Of a DNA stretch of 50,823 nucleotides, positions 9,339 to 19,474 are shown in pieces. A program made the translations under genes and the position numbers. Positions within the stretch are counted from its first letter, which is position 1, and each line of letters opens with the position of its first letter. The DNA is taken from the NCBI GenBank assembly GCA_030041005.1, contig JASHOR010000051.1, positions 1-50,823 on the forward strand, read 5' to 3'. The notes under the pieces were generated by a model. The model worked only from the letters and a program-made list of their open reading frames with translations, was not told the origin of the DNA and did not search any database. This stretch comes from Xanthobacteraceae bacterium (GTDB lineage: Bacteria; Pseudomonadota; Alphaproteobacteria; Rhizobiales; Xanthobacteraceae).

Positions 9339-9557
9339 TCAGCTAATGCCAATGATCTTGCCGTCTCTGGCCTGTACCCGCAGCGCGTGAACGAGGCGAT
9401 AGGAAATCGCCTTGGCAAGGACTTTGTCCCCGGTATCCAGTCCCTTCGCGGCCATTATGGCTTACGCCAGTTCGCGCCGGTTGCGGGCGCCGTGTCTTGG
9501 CGCCTCCCGGCGGATCGCATCTATCTCGCCCCGTTTTCGGCGCCGTTGCGCTGCCAT
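9339..9557 (-). pseudogene. Remnant of a small protein gene interrupted by a stop codon
   Basis: From an ATG at 9557 one frame reads MAAQRRRKRGEIDAIRREAP and on to NRRELA, meets TAA at 9462-9464, and continues in the same frame with AIMAAKGLDTGDKVLAKAIS, RLVHALRVQARDGKIIGIS to a TGA at 9339. Both halves look like real protein: a basic helix followed by a compact helical domain ending in a short beta tail. The simplest reading is one small DNA-binding-like protein of about 72 residues broken by a nonsense mutation. Alternatively the second half starts at its own ATG (AIM-AAKG). I do not recognise the family. No other gene is visible in the rest of 9127-9674. Confidence 0.4.
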
Positions 9558-9674
9558 ATAACCGTTGATCCAGGCCCGAACCCGACCTACAGTTAACGTA
9601 GTCGATCTGCATTCATCCGCGGCAATGTTCGCTCGGTCGGATGGCAAAATTCCAGGTTCGGCGAAGGACTGATC

Positions 9675-10631
9675 ATGATCAACGGCAAGGTTACGGGCGT
9701 GCGCAGCATCGAGCTTGGCGTGCGCAATCTGCAACAATCGGCGGACTTTTACACCAAGGTGTGGGCGCTCGAAGAGGTCGCCGCTGACGGCGACGCCATC
9801 CATCTGCGCGCCACCGGCGGCGAACATCACGTCCTGACCATCCGCGAGCGGCCGAAGCCTGCTCTGCTCGGCGTGCACTTTGCGGCGGAGGATCGCGCCG
9901 CGGTCGACCGGCTGTGCGCCAAGGCAAAATCCTATGGCGTCAAGGTTTCCGGCGATCCGGCGCCGCTGCCGGGCGCCGCCGGCGGCGGCCATGGCTTCCG
10001 CTTCGAGACGCCCGACGGGCTGCCGATGAGTATCTCTTCGGACGGCGTAAAGCATTCCAATATCGTGCTCGATCGCTCGCGCCCGACCAAGATCAGCCAT
10101 GTCGTGCTCAACAGCGGCGATGCCGACGAGCAGATGCCGTTTTTCATCGACGTGCTCGGCTTCCGGCGCTCCGACAGCACGCACATGATGGAATTCCTGC
10201 GCTGCTGCTCCGACCATCACAGCATCGCGCTCGTGCGCGCCAACGGTCCTTCACTCAATCACGTCGCCTACGAGCTGCCTAATATCGACGGACTGATGCG
10301 CGGCACTGGTCGCGTCAAGCGCGGTGGCTTCGACATCGAGTGGGGTGTCGGCCGCCACGGCCCCGGTAACAACGTGTTCTCCTATTTCATCGAGCCGGAT
10401 GGATTTGTCACCGAATACACGACCGAGCTTGATCAGATCGACGAAGCCACCCACGTCGCCCAGGATGCGAAGTATTGGGACACGATCATGCCGACCCGCG
10501 GCGACCGCTGGGGCACGGCTGGGCCGCCGTCGAACCGCATGCAATTCGCCATGTCGGGCGGGCTCTATCTCGGCGCGGAGCCGCCCGAGGGCGTGCGCTG
10601 CGAAGACATCATCGGCCGGAGGTTGCGATAG
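9675..10631 (+). CDS. VOC-superfamily extradiol-dioxygenase-like protein
   Basis: A 318-residue protein of two tandem vicinal-oxygen-chelate modules (about 8-124 and 138-255). The second module holds the full metal triad of type I extradiol dioxygenases: H142 (SHVVLNS), H196 (LNHVAYE) and E247 (VTEYTTE). This layout is that of catechol 2,3-dioxygenase and 2,3-dihydroxybiphenyl dioxygenase, so an Fe(II)- or Mn(II)-dependent ring-cleavage reaction is likely; the actual substrate is not evident. A GAAGGA stretch precedes the ATG. A small protein gene follows after 21 bases with a strong ribosome-binding site, so the two form an operon. A C-terminal segment of about 60 residues beyond the second module (HVAQDAKYWDTIMPTRGDRW onward) is shared by dioxygenase-like proteins of this subgroup. 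Confidence 0.85.
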   Translation: MINGKVTGVRSIELGVRNLQQSADFYTKVWALEEVAADGDAIHLRATGGEHHVLTIRERPKPALLGVHFAAEDRAAVDRLCAKAKSYGVKVSGDPAPLPGAAGGGHGFRFETPDGLPMSISSDGVKHSNIVLDRSRPTKISHVVLNSGDADEQMPFFIDVLGFRRSDSTHMMEFLRCCSDHHSIALVRANGPSLNHVAYELPNIDGLMRGTGRVKRGGFDIEWGVGRHGPGNNVFSYFIEPDGFVTEYTTELDQIDEATHVAQDAKYWDTIMPTRGDRWGTAGPPSNRMQFAMSGGLYLGAEPPEGVRCEDIIGRRLR

Positions 10632-10652
10632 CCGGAAAGGCGGAGGTGCATC

Positions 10653-10943
10653 ATGCACGCGGTTGTGAGAAATTATTCCGGCAGCGGCGCCAAAGAGCTC
10701 TTTGACGTCCTGGAGAAGAACAAAGCGGAAGTCGAAAGGCTCATTGGCGGCATCAAGGGATTCGTCAGCTATTCATTGGTGCGCAGTTCCGACGGCGGAT
10801 TCTCCGTCTCTGTTTTCCAGGACAAGTCCGGGACGGAGGAAAGCGTCCGGGTCGCCCGCGAATGGATCGCCAGAAATGCCAGCGGCATCGGCGCGGCCCC
10901 GCCCGCGATCTCGGAAGGCCAGGTCATTCTGCAAATGAAGTGA
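10653..10943 (+). CDS. Small dimeric alpha/beta-barrel-like protein
   Basis: A 96-residue protein preceded by a strong GGAGGTG site. The pattern MHAVVRNYSG, LIGGIKGFVSYSLVRS, DGGFSVSVFQD and SVRVAREWI is the beta-alpha-beta-beta-alpha-beta layout of dimeric ferredoxin-like barrels such as the antibiotic-biosynthesis-monooxygenase (ABM) or EthD groups. No catalytic residue can be fixed. It sits 21 bases after the extradiol-type enzyme and is probably co-transcribed with it; a role as an accessory or product-handling protein is inference. Proteins of this size and shape are common in rhizobial genomes and mostly uncharacterised. Confidence 0.7.
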   Translation: MHAVVRNYSGSGAKELFDVLEKNKAEVERLIGGIKGFVSYSLVRSSDGGFSVSVFQDKSGTEESVRVAREWIARNASGIGAAPPAISEGQVILQMK

Positions 10944-11090
10944 ATTGCATCTATTGCAGTCGTTCAGCGCGCTGGAACGAACCCCGTCCAAGTCGAGCCA
11001 TCGAGATTCGATGTAGCGCGTTGGTCGATTGCAGCGGCAGGTAAAATTTCCGAAAAAATCGCAGTATTGATCCTGCCCGATCGGAAGCCG

Positions 11091-11252
11091 CTAATCCTCT
11101 GCCGCCCGCTGTTCGTTGCGTTCGGCCTCCTCGGCGACGGTAATCCAGGCCGCGGCTATTTCCAGCAAAGCCGCGTTGTCCTTTTGGGCGGCCTTTTGCG
11201 CCAGCCTGCGGCATTCCTCGGCATATTGGCGAAATTCGTCGGCATTTCCCAT
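11091..11252 (-). CDS. Very small helical protein (53 residues)
   Basis: The protein begins MGNADEFRQYAEECRRLAQK and is a single charged, alanine-rich amphipathic helix pair (LLEIAAAWITVAEEAERNEQ). Proteins with the same opening, ADEFRQYAEEA, are very frequent in Bradyrhizobium and related genomes and have no known function. I chose the ATG at 11252 because GGGAGA lies 6 to 11 bases upstream; the longer open frame that begins further upstream has a shadow-like composition. It stands alone, divergent from the NepR-like gene. Confidence 0.7.
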   Translation of the reverse strand: MGNADEFRQYAEECRRLAQKAAQKDNAALLEIAAAWITVAEEAERNEQRAAED

Positions 11253-11482
11253 GGCAAGTCTCCCATGGCGGCGCGTCCCTGACGCGCCACGCCTTTTATC
11301 TTCCTCGCATGACAATGGAACCGGCCGGGGAACGGCAAAGTTCCGCATCAAATTACGGCTGTTCGCGGGAACCGTGGTGCGTCGGGCGGGCGAAGCGGCG
11401 AGAGCCAGACGATAGGGGAAGCGACAACGGTGGAACCGCGGCGGCGTCATGCTGTTGGAAATCCCGAGGAGTCGCCACCGCC

Positions 11483-11692
11483 GTGTCCGCAAATGAACCT
11501 ATTGCGCCCGACAGATCCGCGTCCGGCCGAATTCGCGCCCATCTCGGCGAGCGATTGAGGGCCTACTACGACTGTCTGCAGCAAATGCCCGCGTCCGAGC
11601 GGATCGAGGTGCTGTTGACGCGGCTCAAAGAGGGCGAGGACGAAGCGCTCGCCAATGACGACGAGCCGATGCCGCCGTCCGCATCCGGCTAG
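11483..11692 (+). CDS. Small NepR-like protein (possible anti-sigma factor)
   Basis: A 69-residue protein from a GTG start with GAGGA 12 bases upstream. The core IRAHLGERLRAYYDCLQQMP then ASERIEVLLTRLKEGEDE follows the NepR pattern: (L/I)G-x-x-LR-x-x-YD, a turn containing Pro, R-x-x-x-LL-x-x-L, then an acidic tail. NepR binds the EcfG sigma factor of the alphaproteobacterial general stress response and is released by PhyR. However, no phyR, ecfG or histidine kinase gene is adjacent, and the central Pro-x-x-x-R segment is less standard than usual, so it may be a stand-alone paralogue or an unrelated helix pair. The stop codon TAG lies in the CTAG that opens the following palindromic repeat. 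An ATG-initiated longer frame (from 11309) has a shadow-like N-terminus. Confidence 0.5.
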   Translation: MSANEPIAPDRSASGRIRAHLGERLRAYYDCLQQMPASERIEVLLTRLKEGEDEALANDDEPMPPSASG

Positions 11693-11882
11693 CGGCCCGA
11701 TTCCAACATTCGCATCCCTTTTTGGCGCGCCCCTCGTGCGAATGTTGGAATCAAAGGACCACTATCAACTATAAGTGCTCGTGGAGCTTTGGATTTGACA
11801 TTCGCCTGATGAGCGAGTGGCTTGGGGGTGGCGAATGTCAAATCCGCTCCACTCGTGTGGCGGTTCAGAAGTCCGCATCATT
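11689..11882 (+). repeat. Interspersed palindromic element, copy A (two hairpins plus a partial third)
   Basis: The element begins at CTAG (11689). Hairpin 1 has perfect 16-base arms at 11699-11714 and 11737-11752. Hairpin 2 has perfect 16-base arms at 11791-11806 and 11830-11845. Both share the core ACATTCGC. The 31 bases at 11852-11882 are identical, in reverse orientation, to 22511-22541 in copy B. The element fills the gap between the NepR-like gene and the ketopantoate-reductase-like gene and supplies the stop codon of the former. Confidence 0.75.
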
Positions 11883-11952
11883 TTATGCTAACACTCGCGA
11901 TGTCTGAGGGAAAAACCGCGAGCGGGCCGGCAGAAACGCATTGGGGGGAAGG

Positions 11953-13014
11953 ATGGGCGGCAGGATTGCCATCGTCGGGGCAGGGGCGGTCGGTGGCTAT
12001 ACCGGCGCGCACATGGTGCAAGCCGGCGAGGACGTGACCTTTATCGATCCATGGCCGGCCCACGTCGAGCAGATGCGCAAGCACGGCTTGCGCATCACGC
12101 ATGCGATGAAAGAACCGGAATTCATGGTGCCGGTGCGTGCCCTGCACGTGACCGATGCACAGGCGCTCGCCAAGGAAAAGCCGATCGACATCGCCTTCGT
12201 CTGCATGAAGTCCTACGATACGGCCTGGGCGACGATGCTGATCCGGCAGTATCTGGCGCCCGACGGCTACGTGGTTTCGCTGCAGAATTGCATGAATGAG
12301 GAGACCATCGCCGGCGTCGTCGGCTGGGGCAAGACGCTCGGCTGCATCGCCAGCTCCATCACGGTCAACCTGCCCGAGCCCGGACGCGTGCATCGCGGCG
12401 CCGCCAAGCACGGCGCGGCGCATACCGTCTTCCGTGCCGGCGAGGTGCATGGGCGGCTCACGCGGCGCGCGCACGAAGTCTGCCGCCTGGTCGGCCATGC
12501 CGACAGCGCCAAAGTCACCGACAACCTGTGGGGCGAACGCTGGTCCAAGCTGGTCGCCAATGCCATGGCCAACGGCCTGTCCGCCTGCACAGGGCTTGGC
12601 GGCGCGGACATGCTGAAGAACGAGACGATCCGCCGCTTTTCCACGCGGCTCGGTGCGGAAGCGATCCGCGTCGGCCAGGCGCAAGGCTACCAACTCGAAG
12701 AGATCCTGCATCTGCCGCCCGACATCATCGCCCGTGCCGGCGAGGGCGACGAGGAAGCGATGCGCGCCTGCGACGCGCAGCGTTTCAAGGATGCCAAGCA
12801 CACCGCCGCCGAACAGCGCCCTTCGATGGGCCAGGACATGCAGAAAGGCCGCCGCACCGAGATCGAATTTTTGAACGGCCTCGTCGTGCGCGAGGGCGAA
12901 AAGGTCGGCATCGCGTGCCGGGCCAACGCGACGCTCACCGCTCTCGTCAAGCGCGTCGAGCGCGGCGAACTGAGCCCCGATCCCCGGCACATCGTCGAGC
13001 TGCGGCTCAATTGA
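11953..13014 (+). CDS. 2-dehydropantoate 2-reductase family protein (PanE/ApbA-like)
   Basis: A 353-residue protein with an N-terminal NAD(P)-binding fold opening IAIVGAGAVGGYTGAHM (the GxGxxG motif) and the family helices IDIAFVCMKSYDTAWA and LQNCMNEETIAGVVG. The C-terminal domain has KLVANAMANGLSACTG, holding the conserved Lys-Asn pair of ketopantoate reductases. It is some 45 residues longer than the E. coli enzyme, so it may reduce another 2-keto acid rather than serve pantothenate synthesis; no pan genes are nearby. Start chosen at the ATG after GGGGGAAGG. The next gene, a molybdenum hydroxylase, lies about 110 bases downstream on the same strand. A GC-rich hairpin without a T-run sits at 13020-13047. 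Confidence 0.82.
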   Translation: MGGRIAIVGAGAVGGYTGAHMVQAGEDVTFIDPWPAHVEQMRKHGLRITHAMKEPEFMVPVRALHVTDAQALAKEKPIDIAFVCMKSYDTAWATMLIRQYLAPDGYVVSLQNCMNEETIAGVVGWGKTLGCIASSITVNLPEPGRVHRGAAKHGAAHTVFRAGEVHGRLTRRAHEVCRLVGHADSAKVTDNLWGERWSKLVANAMANGLSACTGLGGADMLKNETIRRFSTRLGAEAIRVGQAQGYQLEEILHLPPDIIARAGEGDEEAMRACDAQRFKDAKHTAAEQRPSMGQDMQKGRRTEIEFLNGLVVREGEKVGIACRANATLTALVKRVERGELSPDPRHIVELRLN

Positions 13015-13123
13015 ACGACGCGCCGCCGCCTTTGCCGCGGGCGGCGCATGGATATCGCCGATCCAGGACAGCTTGTGCTAAGGGTGCGGCAGCGATCGTC
13101 TAATTTTGTCACCACACGTTGCA

Positions 13124-15490
<2,367 letters not shown>

Positions 15491-15539
15491 ATGGCGTCGG
15501 CAAAATTCCGGATACCAGGATCGATACTCTCCCGGACGA

Positions 15540-17507
15540 TCAGCTTCGCCCTGTCGGTTCGCCTGGCGACGAATCGTGCTCTGCCTGCTGGGATTTGGAC
15601 AGTTTGGAATCTTGCTGTTCCGGAATCCCTCCCTCGGCTTTCGATGCATCGGCTTGGCGCATGCGATAGAACGCGACCCGCTGTGTCTCTTCCGCCTTCG
15701 TGCGGCTGCGGGCGCGGAGCAGGTCACGCCAGCTCACATACCCGACCAGACGCTGGTCGGTGCGCGAGACCACCGCCGTGTGTGCGACATTGGCCCGCGC
15801 CATCCGTTCGATCAGTTCTTCGAGATACTCGTCGGGATACGCGAGTACGAGCCTTTTGTCCTTATCGGTCAGAAGTTCGGCGAGCGTGGCCTCGCGCCGG
15901 CGGCCCAGACGCCGCCAGCCAATCAAGGTGGGAGGATCGATGATCCCGAGAACGCGTCCTTGCGTATCGACGACCGGAAAGCTCGGGTGCCTGGTCTCGG
16001 GGCGGGTGAAGAGCCGGATCGCCTCGCGCAGCGTCATCGTCCCCGGCAGCGACTCGACCTCGCTCGCCATGATGTCCTTGGCCTGCATCAGCGCGAAGGC
16101 GTCGATCCGGTACTCGCGCGTCAGATGATGCCCGCGCCTTGAGATCTTTTCGGTCAGGATCGAACGGCGCATGAGCAGGACCGTTACGGTGTGGGCGGTG
16201 ACGCAGGCGGCGATCAGCGGCAGCAGCACATGGGTGTTGCCGGTGACCTCGACGGCGAAGAAGGTTGCCGTGAGCGGCGAGCGCATCGTCCCGCCCATGG
16301 TCGCGCACATCGCAAGCAGCGCCCAGAATCCAGGCGACGCATGAGGCAGCAAGGACGCCAGCGCCGCGCCGAGCCCGCCGCCCATGATGAGAAGCGGCGC
16401 GAGCACGCCCCCCGAGGTGCCTGAGCCGAGCGCCACGGCCCAGATGATCGCCTTGACCACAAGCAGCACAATTGCCGCGGCGGGCAGCACGTGGCCCGCA
16501 ACCATTTGCGCGATGTTGTCATAGCCGACGCCGAGCGCGTCCGGCTCGATGAGCCCGCCGACGCCGACCACGAGTCCGCCCAGCAACGGCCACCACATCC
16601 AGTGGATCGGAAGTTTGAGGAAGCCGTCCTCGCAGGCATAGACGAGCCAGGTGAGCACGCCGGAAAGCAGGCCCGAAAGCAGGCCAACGAAGATCCACGA
16701 CCCGAGCCCGAGGAACGAAATCGCCATGCTGCCATCGAAAGGGAACAGCGGCGAGGGCAGGCCCACCCAGGTGCGCTCGACCTCGGCGATGATGCAGGCT
16801 GTGGCGACGGGGATGAAGCTGCGCGGCGACCACTCGAACAACAAAAGCTCCACGGCGAGCAGGACCGCAGCGATCGGCGTGCCGAACACTGTCGTCATCC
16901 CGGCCGCGGCGCCCGCGACCAGCAGCGTCTTTCGCTCGGTGTCGCTTACCGGCAGCATCTGGGCGATGAGCGAGCCGAGTGCGCCTCCGGTCATGATGAT
17001 CGGCCCCTCGGCGCCGAACGGGCCGCCGGTGCCGATCGCGATCGCCGAGGAGAGCGGCTTGAGAATGGTCACCTTGAGATTGAGGCGCGAGCGCCCGAGC
17101 AGGATCGCTTCGATCGCCTCGGGGATGCCGTGGCCGCGGATCTGTTCGGTGCCGTAGCGGGCCATCAGTCCGACGATCAAAGAACCGCCGATCGGCACCA
17201 GCACCCGCAGTATCCCGAGGGGCGACTCGACGAACGGTCGCACTGCGGTCGAGAACATTCCGAAATAGGAAAGATTGGTGAAGAGCCGTATCAACTCGAG
17301 CAGGATCACGCCGGAGATCATTCCCGCAGTGCCGACCAGAACGGCGATCACCGAGATCAGCAGCACGCGCGGGCCGGTCGTAAAGTCGCCGAGACGGCGG
17401 ATACCTTCCGCGTTGCGCTCCTCGGAAGCAATCTCGGCCGCAATCGCGGGGGCGAGCCGATCGTCGGGCGGGGGACCCGCCGCCGGAACCTTGTCAGCTT
17501 TGTCCAC
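15540..17507 (-). CDS. ClC-family chloride channel or transporter with C-terminal CBS pair
   Basis: A 655-residue membrane protein with about ten or more hydrophobic segments between 45 and 455, followed by two CBS domains (about 475-620; MQAKDIMASEVESLPGTMTL is the start of the first). Selectivity-filter motifs are visible: GHGIPEAIEAI at 125-135, GPFGAEGPIIMTGG at 162-175 with E167 at the gating-glutamate position, and SGGVLAPLLIMGGGLGA. The filter serine of E. coli ClcA (GSGIP) is histidine here, a pattern seen in other CBS-bearing bacterial ClC proteins. The gating glutamate suggests Cl-/H+ exchange. It starts at a GTG with AAGGA upstream. It shares its upstream region, including a palindromic operator, with a broken MarR-like gene on the other strand. 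Confidence 0.93.
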   Translation of the reverse strand: MDKADKVPAAGPPPDDRLAPAIAAEIASEERNAEGIRRLGDFTTGPRVLLISVIAVLVGTAGMISGVILLELIRLFTNLSYFGMFSTAVRPFVESPLGILRVLVPIGGSLIVGLMARYGTEQIRGHGIPEAIEAILLGRSRLNLKVTILKPLSSAIAIGTGGPFGAEGPIIMTGGALGSLIAQMLPVSDTERKTLLVAGAAAGMTTVFGTPIAAVLLAVELLLFEWSPRSFIPVATACIIAEVERTWVGLPSPLFPFDGSMAISFLGLGSWIFVGLLSGLLSGVLTWLVYACEDGFLKLPIHWMWWPLLGGLVVGVGGLIEPDALGVGYDNIAQMVAGHVLPAAAIVLLVVKAIIWAVALGSGTSGGVLAPLLIMGGGLGAALASLLPHASPGFWALLAMCATMGGTMRSPLTATFFAVEVTGNTHVLLPLIAACVTAHTVTVLLMRRSILTEKISRRGHHLTREYRIDAFALMQAKDIMASEVESLPGTMTLREAIRLFTRPETRHPSFPVVDTQGRVLGIIDPPTLIGWRRLGRRREATLAELLTDKDKRLVLAYPDEYLEELIERMARANVAHTAVVSRTDQRLVGYVSWRDLLRARSRTKAEETQRVAFYRMRQADASKAEGGIPEQQDSKLSKSQQAEHDSSPGEPTGRS

Positions 17508-17552
17508 CTGTTCCTTCTTTCCCTGTGAATAACCCGCCGGGAAACTGCGTTA

Positions 17553-17571
17553 AATATCGTAGTGCGATATT
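17553..17571. promoter_or_regulatory. Palindromic operator-like site between the ClC gene and the MarR-like remnant
   Basis: Perfect inverted repeat AATATCG-tagtg-CGATATT. It lies 46 bases upstream of the ClC start and 24 bases upstream of the MarR-like remnant. Length and symmetry suit a MarR-type dimer. The AT-rich arms stand out in GC-rich DNA. Confidence 0.5.
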
Positions 17572-17594
17572 CTCAGGGCAAGAGAGCAGGATTG

Positions 17595-17789
17595 ATGCCA
17601 AGCCCGGCGCTACAAGAGCCGCCCGCCGCGACGGCTGCCCGGCTCGACCGGAACGATCACCGGACGCTCGCCGCGTTCCGCCATCTTCTGCGGCGTTTTC
17701 CAGGCTTCAGCGAGGCTGCCGCGCGACGGGCCGGGCTTCCCCCGCACCATCATCAGGCACTGCTTCGTCTCGAAACGCCGACGTCATAA
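17595..17789 (+). pseudogene. Truncated MarR-family regulator remnant
   Basis: The 64-residue frame MPSPALQEPPAATAARLDRN, then LAAFRHLLRRFPGFSEAAAR and AGLPPHHHQALLRLE matches the N-terminal dimerisation helix and first HTH helix of MarR proteins (typically LAEFRYQLRRFLRFSEEAAR, AGLEPQQHQLLLAI). It then stops after ETPTS, before the winged helix, and I cannot find the missing 80 or so residues in any frame up to 18056. So the regulator appears deleted after its first third, while the operator-like palindrome upstream survives. A working short protein is unlikely but not excluded. The remaining DNA to 18056 holds no recognised gene apart from the ribosome-binding site of the next operon. Confidence 0.55.
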
Positions 17790-18056
17790 CGATGCGACGC
17801 TCTGGGAGCGCTGCGATCGACGAAAGCGCTCCATCGAGCGTCTTTCTTCAATGGTTCGTGTTGAAAAAAGCGCAGTCCGAATTTTGCTGCGTTCTATCCG
17901 AGCTACGATCGCTGGTTTTCACGGCCCCCGGCCGATTCTTTAGCCGCTGCGAAAGCTCAAGCTTTGGCCATGGACATCGGCAATGGACGGTCGTAGCCTT
18001 GGCCGCATAATCAAGAACAACACGTCTTTGGGAAGAAATGTCAGGGAGGATCCAAC

Positions 18057-19382
18057 ATGCCACGCATCGGTCGGCGAAAGTTTCTGAAGATTTCCGGCGC
18101 GGGAGCGATTGCGGCAAGGACCGGCGGAATTGCCGCGATACTGGCGTCCGGCAAGGCGCCGGCCTTCGCCCAGGGCGCCACGGTCCATTGGCTGCGGTGG
18201 AACGATTTCGTGCCTTCGTCGGATGTCTTGCTGCGCGACAAGATCATTCCGGAATGCGCCAAGGATCTCGGCATCACGCTCAATATCGAGATGATCAACG
18301 GCAACGACATCCAGGCGCGCACCACCGCCGCCATCCAATCGGGAACCGGCCCCGACGTCATCTGCGCGCTCAATAACTGGCCCCAGCTTTACGCCGACAG
18401 CGTGGCCGAGGTCACCGCGGTCGCGGACAAGATCGGCCATGACCAGGGCGGTTTCTATCACGTGTCGACGGTGGTCGCGCACAACGGCAAGAAATGGCTG
18501 GGCGTGCCCTGGTGCATCGTCGGCGCCGAGAACGCCTATCGTAAATCCTGGTTCGACGCGATCGGCGTCAGCAAATTCCCCAATACCTGGGACGAATACC
18601 GCGCCGCCGGCAAAAAGCTCAAAGCCAAGGGGCAGCCGATCGGCCAGGCGCTCGGCCACAGCTTCGGCGATCCGCCGACTTTCTGGTATCCGTTCCTGTG
18701 GTCGTTCGGCGGCGCCGAGGTCGACAAGAGCGGCAAGAAGGTTGTCCTCAACAGCAAGGCGACGGTGGAAGCGGTCAAATACGGCGTCGCGTTCTGGAAG
18801 GATTGCTGCGACGAAGGCGGCCTCGCCTGGGACGATTCCAGCAACAACCGCGCCTTCCTCGCCGGCACGATTTCCTCCACGCTCAACGGCGCCTCGATCT
18901 ATTTGTTGGCCAAGCGCGAGCCCGACAAATATTTGACCGAAAAGGGCACGCCGCTGTGGCAGGATATCCGCCACGGGATCATGCCCAGGGGACCGGCCGG
19001 GCGCTTCTCCTGCCAGTTGCCGATGACCAACATGCTGATGGGCTACTCCAAGCAGCAGGACGCCGCGAGGAAATTCCTCGCCTGGATCACCTCGAAGCCG
19101 ATCTATCAGGCGTGGTTCGACTCGCAGGGTGGCTACACCGTCGGCGCAACGACAATCTGGGAGAAGGACCCGATCTGGAACAAGGATCCGGTCATGGCGC
19201 CGTACCGCACGGTCGGACGCGGCGCGGAGTTCCCCGGCTATCCGGGGCCCGCGGATCGCAATGCCGCTGAAGTGCTGAGCAAGTACATCATCATCGACAT
19301 GTTCGCCAAGGCGGTCCAGGGCATGTCGGCTGAAGATGCAGTGAAGTGGGCGACGAGCGAGGTGCAGAAGGTCCACGCCTGA
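18057..19382 (+). CDS. ABC transporter extracellular solute-binding protein, family 1 (sugar type)
   Basis: A 441-residue protein with a Tat-like leader (RRKFLKISGAGAIAARTGG, then AFAQG). The mature part opens VHWLRWNDFVPSSD and carries family-1 features: QSGTGPDVICALNNW for the ligand pocket, VPWCIVGAENAYRKSWFDAI and FPNTWDEYRAAGKKLKAKGQ for the hinge, and a repeat segment near FLAWITSKPIYQAWFDSQGG. Such proteins deliver sugars, glycerol-3-phosphate or polyols to an ABC permease. It heads a four-gene operon: binding protein, two permeases, ATPase. A GGGAGG site lies upstream. The substrate cannot be read from sequence. Confidence 0.93.
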   Translation: MPRIGRRKFLKISGAGAIAARTGGIAAILASGKAPAFAQGATVHWLRWNDFVPSSDVLLRDKIIPECAKDLGITLNIEMINGNDIQARTTAAIQSGTGPDVICALNNWPQLYADSVAEVTAVADKIGHDQGGFYHVSTVVAHNGKKWLGVPWCIVGAENAYRKSWFDAIGVSKFPNTWDEYRAAGKKLKAKGQPIGQALGHSFGDPPTFWYPFLWSFGGAEVDKSGKKVVLNSKATVEAVKYGVAFWKDCCDEGGLAWDDSSNNRAFLAGTISSTLNGASIYLLAKREPDKYLTEKGTPLWQDIRHGIMPRGPAGRFSCQLPMTNMLMGYSKQQDAARKFLAWITSKPIYQAWFDSQGGYTVGATTIWEKDPIWNKDPVMAPYRTVGRGAEFPGYPGPADRNAAEVLSKYIIIDMFAKAVQGMSAEDAVKWATSEVQKVHA

Positions 19383-19474
19383 CCGGCCAAAGGCATGGCG
19401 GCGCGCACGCGTCTTGCGATCTGCCGCGGCCCGGCGTGCGGTCATTCCGCCGCCGCGCCGCAGAGGAGCCACCG

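Noticed and set aside
13020-13047. Rho-independent terminator after the ketopantoate-reductase-like gene
   Set aside because: The 8-base GC hairpin is real but lacks a T-run, and such hairpins are frequent in this GC-rich DNA.
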